This document shows, in pieces, positions 27,391-33,651 of a stretch of 33,651 nt of DNA. The translations under genes were made by a program, and so were the position numbers. The DNA lies in the NCBI GenBank assembly GCA_030037315.1, contig JASHRM010000256.1:1-33651 (forward strand), given 5' to 3'. This stretch comes from Candidatus Acidiferrales bacterium. Lineage in GTDB: Bacteria; Acidobacteriota; Terriglobia; Acidiferrales; UBA7541. Under the pieces are notes generated by a model. It worked only from the letters and a program-made list of their open reading frames with translations, was not told where the DNA came from and searched no databases. Position 1 is the stretch's first letter; every line of letters starts with the position of its first letter.

Positions 27391-28056
27391 ATGCCGGGCC
27401 GCGCCTTGGTGGTCGGATACGATCGTGCCGAATGCGAACTGATTCACAGCGTCCTCACCTCTGAGGGACTCGATTCGCTCATTTTGAATACGGGTGCCCA
27501 GGCGCAGGCCCGGCTGCGCGAAGAGAAATTCGCGGTGACGCTATTCGATCTTGGCGCTTCGTCGCCCGACGGCATGGAGCTAATTCGGCAGATGCGCGCT
27601 TCGGGGATCAATTTGATGACACCGATCGTTCTGATCAGCGACGACCAAAGAACGTCTGCTGTGACGCAGGGATTTGCCGCAGGCGCGAGCCTGGTTCGCT
27701 ATAAGCCCATCGACAAAACACGGTCGGTGAAGCTGATTCGTGCCACGCAGGGCGCGATCGAGCATGAAAAGCGGCGGTTTCGCCGAGTCGCAGTGCAGTC
27801 CAAGGTGAAGCTGGGCGTTGGCCAGGATCACTCGAGCGAGTGGGAGGGCGAGACAATCGACGTCAGTTTGAATGGCATGCTGGTGAAATCTCCGGCGCCT
27901 TTGGCGACTGGATCAAATGTGCGATTCAGCCTGTTCCTCTCGCCTCCGGCTAAGCCGATTGTGGGCTCGACGGCTCGTAGCAGGCTCTACGCTAGAGGCA
28001 TCGGCGGGCGATCAGCGGTCTTTAGTTCGGTGATCAGTGATCGGTGCCGAAGGTAA
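27391..28056 (+). CDS. REC-PilZ fusion protein, C-terminus atypical
   Basis: A 221-aa protein starting at ATG 27391 (AAGGG about 7 nt upstream). Residues ~4-120 are a response-regulator receiver domain: likely phospho-Asp in TLFDLGA, a Thr/Ser position in PIVLISDDQ and conserved Lys in VRYKPID. The usual acidic pair after the first strand is only partly kept (VVGYDRAE). Residues ~128-200 are a PilZ domain with the c-di-GMP-binding RxxxR-type motif (RRFRRVAV) and DVSLNGM (D/NxSxxG). After SPPAKPIVGS the sequence departs from the PilZ pattern: no GVxF strand, and a short Arg/Ser tail ending in a GTGATCA/GTGATCG direct repeat. The PilZ end may be truncated. It likely couples phosphorylation to c-di-GMP binding; no kinase is adjacent. 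Confidence 0.85.
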   Translation: MPGRALVVGYDRAECELIHSVLTSEGLDSLILNTGAQAQARLREEKFAVTLFDLGASSPDGMELIRQMRASGINLMTPIVLISDDQRTSAVTQGFAAGASLVRYKPIDKTRSVKLIRATQGAIEHEKRRFRRVAVQSKVKLGVGQDHSSEWEGETIDVSLNGMLVKSPAPLATGSNVRFSLFLSPPAKPIVGSTARSRLYARGIGGRSAVFSSVISDRCRR

Positions 28057-28123
28057 ATCGACGGCGAGAAAACGATTAGTGCAAAGGACGCAGCGAGGCA
28101 GAGGCTGCAGAGAAGAGCTGAAG

Positions 28124-28180
28124 CCGGTCGAACGCTGCGGGCCGGCAAATGCGAGCAGCCCGCAGCGACAAGCCGACCGG
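28124..28180. terminator. Strong convergent hairpin (bidirectional terminator candidate)
   Basis: CGCTGCGGGC (28133-28142) pairs perfectly with GCCCGCAGCG (28158-28167) around a 15-nt loop, and outer CCGGTCG (28124-28130) pairs with CGACCGG (28174-28180). It lies 1 nt before the stop of the PQQ dehydrogenase gene and 67 nt after the REC-PilZ stop. No U-tract follows on either strand, so it may protect 3' ends or work with Rho. Confidence 0.55.
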
Positions 28181-28181
28181 T

Positions 28182-30143
28182 TTAGGGCAAGGCGAAGACA
28201 ACCAGCGCCTGATCGGCACCGGGGCCAGGTCCTGCCGACATGATCGCGACGTACTGCTTTCCGTTTTTGCCCCGATAGGTGATCGGAACAGCAGTGGCCG
28301 CATATTTCAGCTTCGTAGTCCAGAGTTCTTTGCCCGTTTTTGAATCGAACGCGCGGAAACGATCGTCGCTTGTGGCGCCGATGAACACCACGCCTCCAGC
28401 TGTGGCGATTGGGCCGGCAAAAGCGCCGCTCCTGCCGGTGTGCTGCTTGGCTTCGGGAAGTTCCTCAGTGATTCCCAACGGCACCTGCCAGACGATTGCG
28501 CCCGTATTTACGTTCACTGCCGAAAGGCTTTCCCACGGCGGTTTCTGGCATGGCCAAGTGCCGAGAACTTTGCCATTTTCGTCTTTTGCCTGAGCGCTGA
28601 ACATGCCGAACTGGCTGCCGGCTCCGCTGCCGCGGTGGTATTCAACCTGGCCCTGTGCCTTGGTCGTGTCGTTGTACTTGGGGTTCTTCTCAAGATATCC
28701 AGTCGCGCCGACGTTCTGCATGTTCACGAAAATATAGCCCAGTTTCGTATCCGCCGCAGCGCCGCCCCAGTTCGCGCCGCCCGTGGCACCCGGAAAAACC
28801 AGTGTAAGCTTCGTGTCGGTCGGCTTGTCGTGAACGGCCCACGGTGTGTACGGCCCCTCGGTCCAGAAATTGCTTTTGTCCCAAAGATCGTGGCAAGCCT
28901 TGGAGTGTTCAGGAGTGGTGTCCTCGGGCGACACGATGTCGTCGCGGTTGATGGTGACTCTCGCAACCGGCGGCGGTTTCACCGGAAACGGCTGCGTCGG
29001 CGAATACCATTCATCTGGCGTATCGCCCTTGGGGACGGGCCGCTCCTGAATATCGAACACCGGCTTGCCGGTAACGCGATTAAACTCGAAAACGTAACCG
29101 ATTTTGCCCGTTTGAATGACCGCTGGAATTTTCTTGCCGCTCACATCGAGGTCCATAAGGATCGGTTCTGGCGGCAAATCGAAATCCCAAAGCTCGTGAT
29201 GGACAGTCTGGAAATACCACTTCAGCTTTCCCGTGTTCGCGTCCACGGCAACAAGGGAATTCGAAAAGAGATTATTGCCGGGGCGATCGCCGCCGTAGTA
29301 ATTCGCGGCCGGCCCTCCAACGGGCATGTAGACGATGCCGTGCTTCTCATCCACAGACATCGTGATGCTCCAGACGTTGGAGCCGCCGCGGCCTTTCCAA
29401 CTGTTGTCGCCGCCCCAAGTGTCGTTCCCGATTTCGCCCGGGTGCGGGATGGAATGAAACGTCCAAAGTTTTTTCCCGGTGCGAGCGTCAAAGCCGCGGG
29501 AATCGCCGGGAATGCCGGCAGAGATTTCATCTTGCGGATGCATATTTGTTTCACCGGGACCGTAGACGTTGGCGCCAACGAGAACGATGTCTTTGTAAAT
29601 CGTTGGTACTTCCGCAAAGGGAACATCCATTAGAACTTCGCCGTTATCGCCGAAGCCGGCATCGGGCTCGCCGGTTTTTGCCTTGAGCGCGACGAGTTTG
29701 TGGCCGCTGGTGAAGAAAAGCCGCGGGCCGACTTTGCCGTCGCCGGGCCAATAGGCCACACCGCGCGTGGAAACGAGGCCGTTGGGCCGGTGATAAACCC
29801 AAATTTCCTTGCCCGTTTCGGGTTCGAGCGCAACCACGCGATTGCCCGCGGTGAGATACATCACGTCATCCACCACGATGGGCGTCACTTCATTGAACGA
29901 AGCAGAAGACGGCCCTGCGCCACCCGGACGCATCGCGTATGACCACGCCTCAGTCAAGGTGGCGACGTTGCCGGGATTGATTTGCGTGAGTGGCGAGAAT
30001 CGCGTGCTTCCGAGATCGTGGCCGTACATTGGCCAATCGCCTGAGTTGGCTTGCTTGTCTTGCGAAAATACCGCTGGCGCAAAAGCGCCCGCGAAGATGA
30101 CTGCACCCAGAATTCCAGCTGCCAAAGATTTTGATCGAAACAT
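28182..30143 (-). CDS. Periplasmic PQQ-dependent dehydrogenase (quinoprotein glucose dehydrogenase-like)
   Basis: The ORF opens at 30446, but ATG 30143 has an SD (AAAAGGG, ~5 nt) and a Sec signal peptide (MFRSKSLAAG..., cleaved near VFSQ), giving 653 aa. It is an eight-bladed quinoprotein propeller with repeated tryptophan-docking blades: DWPMYGHDLGSTRFSPL, VVALEPETGKEIWVY, FDARTGKKLWTF, VAVDANTGKLKWYFQ, VNVNTGAIVWQV and FDSKTGKELWTT. Family motifs HHELWDFDLP and GGANWGGAAAD resemble membrane glucose/polyol dehydrogenases, but the N-terminal membrane helices of Gcd are missing. It would oxidise a sugar or alcohol in the periplasm and pass electrons onward. No PQQ biosynthesis genes or cytochrome c partner are in view. 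Substrate unproven. Confidence 0.92.
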   Translation of the reverse strand: MFRSKSLAAGILGAVIFAGAFAPAVFSQDKQANSGDWPMYGHDLGSTRFSPLTQINPGNVATLTEAWSYAMRPGGAGPSSASFNEVTPIVVDDVMYLTAGNRVVALEPETGKEIWVYHRPNGLVSTRGVAYWPGDGKVGPRLFFTSGHKLVALKAKTGEPDAGFGDNGEVLMDVPFAEVPTIYKDIVLVGANVYGPGETNMHPQDEISAGIPGDSRGFDARTGKKLWTFHSIPHPGEIGNDTWGGDNSWKGRGGSNVWSITMSVDEKHGIVYMPVGGPAANYYGGDRPGNNLFSNSLVAVDANTGKLKWYFQTVHHELWDFDLPPEPILMDLDVSGKKIPAVIQTGKIGYVFEFNRVTGKPVFDIQERPVPKGDTPDEWYSPTQPFPVKPPPVARVTINRDDIVSPEDTTPEHSKACHDLWDKSNFWTEGPYTPWAVHDKPTDTKLTLVFPGATGGANWGGAAADTKLGYIFVNMQNVGATGYLEKNPKYNDTTKAQGQVEYHRGSGAGSQFGMFSAQAKDENGKVLGTWPCQKPPWESLSAVNVNTGAIVWQVPLGITEELPEAKQHTGRSGAFAGPIATAGGVVFIGATSDDRFRAFDSKTGKELWTTKLKYAATAVPITYRGKNGKQYVAIMSAGPGPGADQALVVFALP

Positions 30144-30405
30144 GAGCCCTTTTCTAGACGCGTTGTGGAATGAAATTGTTTCGCCGCCGAAGTTCATGCG
30201 AAGAAACGCGCGGAGTGTAGCAGAAAAATGAAGAGCGGTTGCGAGCTGCAACGCACGACGTGCGAGAGGTGACGAGTGGTGCACGTGCCGCGAAACAGCG
30301 AAGGAACAAACGGCGTTTCTCTGCCGCGCAGGTGAGGCAAACCCGAAGGCCCGAGACGCCCGTGCTACAAGACCATCGATGCGGAGCGCCGCTGGCTGCG
30401 AATCG
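30144..30405. other. Intergenic region with repeat-like remnants
   Basis: About 262 bp between the acs stop and the start of the PQQ dehydrogenase. It holds the palindrome GCACGTGC and the phrase GGCCCGAGACGCCCGTGCTAC, which resembles a dispersed intergenic motif I associate with acidobacterial genomes. This is from memory; no second copy is in the window. No gene or clear promoter is recognised. Confidence 0.25.
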
Positions 30406-32358
30406 CTACTCCTCGTCTTCGACTTGAGCTTTCGAGAGACGCTCAATCACGCTCATGTCCTCGAGTGTAGTGGTGTCACCAGATACGCCGCCTTTTTGCG
30501 CGACTTCGCGCAGAAGCCGGCGCATGATTTTGCCGCTACGAGTTTTTGGCAACAGATCGCAGAATCGCACGTCGGCGGGCCGCGCGATGGTGCCGATCGT
30601 AGAAGAGACGTGGTCCATCAAGGCGCTGCGCAGTTGCGCCGAGTGCGAGTGCCCGGAACGCAGCGTCACAAAGCAAACGATCGCCTCGCCTTTGATTTGG
30701 TCGGGTTTCGCAACAACGGCGGCTTCCGCAACCGAAATGTGACTCACGAGCGCGCTTTCAATTTCCATGGAGCTGAGGCGATGACCCGCGACTTTAATTA
30801 CGTCATCCACGCGGCCAAGCACCCAGATATAGCCGTCTTTGTCGCACTGCGCAGCATCGCCGGCGAAATAAACGCCGGGAATCCTGCGCCAGTATTCGCG
30901 CGCGAACCGTTCGTCGTCGCCGAAGATCGTCCGCAGCATTGAAGGCCACGGTTTCTTGATCACCAGGTAGCCTGTTTCGCCGGGAGGAACGGGCTGGCCC
31001 TGCATGTTCACAACGTGCGCGGCAACGCCGGGCAAGGGAAGTGTGGCCGAGCCAGGTTTTGCAGGCGTTGCGCCGGGAATCGGAGAGATCATGATTGCGC
31101 CGGTTTCCGTTTGCCACCAGGTGTCAACAATTGGGCAGCGGTTCTTGCCGATGGCTTCGAAATACCATTTCCAAGCAGCCGGATTGATGGATTCGCCAAC
31201 CGTACCGAGCAGTCGCAGGCTGCTCAGGTCGTAGCGGTCGATCCAGCTCGTGCCCCAAGCCATGAACGCGCGGACCGCCGTCGCGGAGCTGTAAAAAATC
31301 GTGACCTTGTAGCGCTGGACGATTTCCCAGAAACGGCTCTTGGTGGGCTGATCGGGCGCGCCTTCATACATCACTATGGTTGCGGCGTTGGCCAAGGGTC
31401 CGTACACGATGTAGCTGTGTCCGGTGACCCAGCCGATGTCGGCGGTGCACCAGTAGACGTCGTCGTCGCGCAAATCGAAAATTAAACGCGTTGTCCACAT
31501 CGTTCCCAGCAGGTAGCCAGCGGAGGTGTGCAAGACGCCTTTCGGCTTGCCGGTAGTGCCGCTGGTGTAAAGGATGTAAAGCGGATGCTCGGCGTCAAGA
31601 GGTTCGGCGGGACAATCGGCGGAAGCCTTCTTTTCAAGGTCGTGCCACCAGAGGTCGCGGCCTTCCTTCCAGCCGACATTTTCTTGCGTGCGTTTTACGA
31701 CAATTGATTTTTCGATCGTGGGGCAATTTGCCAGCGCTGCGTCGGCGGTTGCTTTGAGCGGGACGATTTTTCCGCGCCGATAGCCGCCATCAGCCGTGAT
31801 CAAAAGCTTAGATTCTGCGTCGCCGATACGGTCGGACAGCGCCGTTGCGCTGAAGCCCCCGAAAACTACGGAGTGGACTGCTCCAATGCGGGCGCAGGCC
31901 AGCATGGCAATGGGCAATTCAGGGATCATCGGCAAATAGATCGTCACACAATCGCCCTTCTGAACGCCGACTCCTAATAACGCGTTGGCGAATTTCGAGA
32001 CGCGCTCGTGCAGTTCGCCATAGGTGAACTCGACTTGAGAACCGTCTTCCGCTTCCCAGAAAAGCGCGGGCTTGTTATGGTTTTTTTCAAGGTGCCGGTC
32101 GAGGCAGTTGTAGGAGACGTTGAGCTTCCCGTCAGCGAACCATTTCGCGTGCGGCAGTTCCCATTCGAGCGCCTTTGTGGGCGGCTCGAACCAATCGAGT
32201 AGCGCGGACTGCTCCATCCAGAACGCTTCCGGATCGTTATCGGCGCGCTCGCACATTTTTCGATACTCTTCAAGCGACTTCACGCGTGCGCGTTTGGTGA
32301 ACTCTTCAGGAGGGGGAATCGGCTTCTCTTCTAGAACGTGCGGATCGAATTCTTGCAT
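30406..32358 (-). CDS. acs: Acetyl-CoA synthetase (AMP-forming)
   Basis: A 650-aa full-length enzyme that activates acetate to acetyl-CoA via acetyl-AMP. ATG 32358 has an SD (AGGAGAG, 5 nt). The adenylate-forming core motifs are complete: [52 protein letters not shown] and [20 protein letters not shown]. The regulatory lysine motif [14 protein letters not shown] is present, so it could be controlled by lysine acetylation as in Salmonella Acs. The W in TWWQTE and the V/T-rich pocket fit acetate rather than longer acids. Acetate could come from deacetylation of xylan, but the distance from the xylan locus gives no direct evidence. Confidence 0.97.
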   Translation of the reverse strand: MQEFDPHVLEEKPIPPPEEFTKRARVKSLEEYRKMCERADNDPEAFWMEQSALLDWFEPPTKALEWELPHAKWFADGKLNVSYNCLDRHLEKNHNKPALFWEAEDGSQVEFTYGELHERVSKFANALLGVGVQKGDCVTIYLPMIPELPIAMLACARIGAVHSVVFGGFSATALSDRIGDAESKLLITADGGYRRGKIVPLKATADAALANCPTIEKSIVVKRTQENVGWKEGRDLWWHDLEKKASADCPAEPLDAEHPLYILYTSGTTGKPKGVLHTSAGYLLGTMWTTRLIFDLRDDDVYWCTADIGWVTGHSYIVYGPLANAATIVMYEGAPDQPTKSRFWEIVQRYKVTIFYSSATAVRAFMAWGTSWIDRYDLSSLRLLGTVGESINPAAWKWYFEAIGKNRCPIVDTWWQTETGAIMISPIPGATPAKPGSATLPLPGVAAHVVNMQGQPVPPGETGYLVIKKPWPSMLRTIFGDDERFAREYWRRIPGVYFAGDAAQCDKDGYIWVLGRVDDVIKVAGHRLSSMEIESALVSHISVAEAAVVAKPDQIKGEAIVCFVTLRSGHSHSAQLRSALMDHVSSTIGTIARPADVRFCDLLPKTRSGKIMRRLLREVAQKGGVSGDTTTLEDMSVIERLSKAQVEDEE

Positions 32359-32502
32359 TGAGCTCTCCTGGCCAAACGCGCGGTTTCTGGCGCCGCACTA
32401 CGTTATTTGACGGCAACGCGGCGGTCAAGGAGGGGCATCGAAACCAGGGCAACGGCGGCCTTGCGGGCTAGTGCGGCGGGCGGACCCAAGGCATACAATT
32501 GT

Positions 32503-32530
32503 GGAACCTTTTAGACGGCCCCCCGCAATA
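32503..32530 (+). promoter_or_regulatory. Candidate ECF-type -35 upstream of the sigma factor
   Basis: GGAACCTTTT at 32503-32512 resembles the GGAAC-type -35 of many ECF promoters, often used for autoregulation of sigma/anti-sigma pairs. A -10 would lie near 32525-32532; no exact consensus is visible. If real, transcription would begin about 32538, which argues for a sigma-factor start downstream of 32539. Confidence 0.35.
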
Positions 32531-32538
32531 CGTTACGA

Positions 32539-33198
32539 ATGACAACGCAGGCCGTCCTTTATAGGGAAATGATCCAGGCGACCGAAATGACGGACGACCG
32601 TCTGCTTCGGCGGATGATGGCCGGCGATGAGGATGCGTTTGCGCTGTTGTACCGACGCAAGCATCCTGCAATTTATCGGTTTGCGCTGCACATGAGTGGA
32701 AATCCGACGATTGCCGAGGACGTGACGCAAGAAGTTTTTATGACGTTGATCCGCGAGCCAAGACGATTTGATCCCAATCGAGGGACTCTCGGCGGTTTTC
32801 TTTTCGGAATCGCGCGGAACCACTTGCGAAAGCGCTGGGAGCAGGAGCGGCGACTCATCCCGTTTGCGGGCGATAACGATGAACTGGACGATTTGATGGC
32901 CGCTCCAGCGGCCGCGAGCAACGGCAAAGGGCACGCGCCTCTTCCCTCGGCAACGGACGAGTTTACGTCCCTTGAAACAATAAGCCGCGTGCGGCAGGCG
33001 ATCGGCACGCTGCCGGAAAATTATCGCGAAGTGCTGATTTTGTGCGAACTGGAAGAGATGAGTTACGAAGAGGCCGCGTCCGCACTGGATTGTCCCGTAG
33101 GTACGGTTCGTTCGCGGCTGCACCGGGCGAAAGCGATTCTGCTCGAAAAGCTGCGTGACCCGCGCCCGGCGAAACGCGCTTCGACGGTGGGCGAATGA
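32539..33198 (+). CDS. RNA polymerase ECF sigma factor
   Basis: A 219-aa (from 32539) sigma-70 family ECF factor. Region 2 is DAFALLYRRKHPAIYRFAL through EDVTQEVFMTLIREPRRFDPNRG and GFLFGIARNHLRKRW. Region 4 is IGTLPENYREVLILCELEEMSYEEAASALDCPVGTVRSRLHRAK. Starts are uncertain: ATG 32539, 32569 (MIQATEM) or 32587 (MTDDRLL); the last matches the common ECF N-terminus M-T-D-[DE]. The gene is followed at once by a ZAS-type anti-sigma factor, as expected for a membrane-signal-controlled ECF pair. Signal and regulon unknown. Confidence 0.95.
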   Translation: MTTQAVLYREMIQATEMTDDRLLRRMMAGDEDAFALLYRRKHPAIYRFALHMSGNPTIAEDVTQEVFMTLIREPRRFDPNRGTLGGFLFGIARNHLRKRWEQERRLIPFAGDNDELDDLMAAPAAASNGKGHAPLPSATDEFTSLETISRVRQAIGTLPENYREVLILCELEEMSYEEAASALDCPVGTVRSRLHRAKAILLEKLRDPRPAKRASTVGE

Positions 33199-33215
33199 GT
33201 CAGGAGGCGAAGGCA

Positions 33216-33651
33216 ATGAACTGCGCCCAGTTTGAAGAAGTCGTACATGATTTGGAGCGGCCGGGAACCGAAGGTTTCGCGCTTCGCGAAAGCGCGCTCG
33301 AGCATGCGGAAGACTGCGGCCATTGCGGCGAGCTTCTAACCCGGGTTGAATCACTCGAGTCGAGCTTGCACTTGCTGCAAGCCGATGCGGAAAGTTGGCG
33401 TGCGCCGCAGCGCGCCGAAGTTGGCTTGATCGAAGCCTTCGAACAGCAGAAAACGCGATCTTCCCGCCAAGCCACTAAGTGGCAAATCGCGGCCCTGGGC
33501 ATCGCCGCGGCACTGCTGCTTGTGCTGGGGCTGTCGCTGAAATACAGGTCCGATCATTCGCGGGTGAAGCAGGCGGTTGCGTCCGCAACTCAGACGCGAC
33601 AGGTTGCGGCAAGTGATGTCGACGCACAGGAGCCAGTTCAGGACGCAGTAG
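33216..33651 (+). CDS. Membrane anti-sigma factor with zinc-binding ZAS motif (partial, runs off right edge)
   Basis: Not in the ORF track because it is open at the edge. ATG 33216 has an SD of AGGAGG 8 nt upstream; an in-frame ATG at 33195 overlaps the sigma-factor stop (ATGA) and is the alternative. The cytoplasmic N-terminal part carries the classic H-x3-C-x2-C zinc-binding anti-sigma motif (HAEDCGHC). A single transmembrane helix (IAALGIAAALLLVLGLSL) follows about residue 90, then a Gln/Ala/Ser-rich periplasmic stretch at the window end. It probably holds the adjacent ECF factor inactive until an envelope signal releases it. Confidence 0.88.
   Translation, partial: MNCAQFEEVVHDLERPGTEGFALRESALEHAEDCGHCGELLTRVESLESSLHLLQADAESWRAPQRAEVGLIEAFEQQKTRSSRQATKWQIAALGIAAALLLVLGLSLKYRSDHSRVKQAVASATQTRQVAASDVDAQEPVQDAV

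Noticed and set aside
28440-29633. 397-aa plus-strand ORF opposite the PQQ dehydrogenase
   Set aside because: Shadow of a real gene in GC-rich DNA: no recognisable domain, while the opposite strand has clear quinoprotein repeats.

Overview
The window looks like chromosomal DNA from a Gram-negative, GC-rich soil-type bacterium, most likely an Acidobacteriota member. This is an inference. It rests on the mixture of a Ser/Thr kinase fused to an NB-ARC-type ATPase, a secreted carboxypeptidase-regulatory-like protein, Tat-exported and lipobox proteins, a periplasmic PQQ quinoprotein, and large exported glycoside hydrolases. No 16S or other marker gene is present. I found no rRNA, tRNA, CRISPR array, insertion sequence or phage gene. 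Two genes run off the edges and are missing from the ORF track: the kinase at the left and an anti-sigma factor at the right.

Region 1 (1-5690) holds ordinary single genes: the partial kinase-ATPase (-), a secreted protein with a carboxypeptidase-regulatory-like domain (+), an aldehyde dehydrogenase (-), and a divergent exported SMP-30-like beta-propeller (+).

Region 2 (5691-21208) is the centrepiece, a ten-gene glucuronoxylan/xylose utilisation locus arranged as two divergent operons around one ~120-bp control region. Leftward: xylF-xylG-xylH (xylose ABC importer), xylB (xylulokinase), xylA (xylose isomerase) and an exported GH67 alpha-glucuronidase with an extra C-terminal domain. Rightward: GH3 beta-xylosidase, a LacI-family regulator, a CE15 glucuronoyl esterase and an SGNH/GDSL lipoprotein. 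Several junctions are 4-8 bp stop/start overlaps. The leftward promoter (TTGACT, 17 bp, TATATC) is followed immediately by a CG-centred inverted repeat (GTTAGCGTTAAC on the + strand), the expected operator of the LacI protein. Model: CE15 cuts ester links between lignin and glucuronic acid, GH67 removes (4-O-methyl)glucuronic acid from xylo-oligomers, GH3 releases xylose, XylFGH imports it, and XylA/XylB convert it to xylulose-5-phosphate. No endo-xylanase, outer-membrane transporter or uronate catabolic gene is in view.

Region 3 (21209-26739): aldose 1-epimerase (-), an exported VOC/glyoxalase-like protein (-), a Tat-exported SnoaL-like protein (-) translationally coupled to a protein made of two tandem MoaF-like units (-), and a divergent aldo/keto reductase (+). 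The duplicated MoaF-like protein with its Tat partner is the least understood unit here.

Region 4 (26740-33651): a small double-CxxC protein (+), a REC-PilZ fusion with an odd C-terminus (+), a strong convergent hairpin, a periplasmic PQQ-dependent dehydrogenase (-), acetyl-CoA synthetase (-), and an ECF sigma factor followed by its zinc-motif anti-sigma factor (+, partial).
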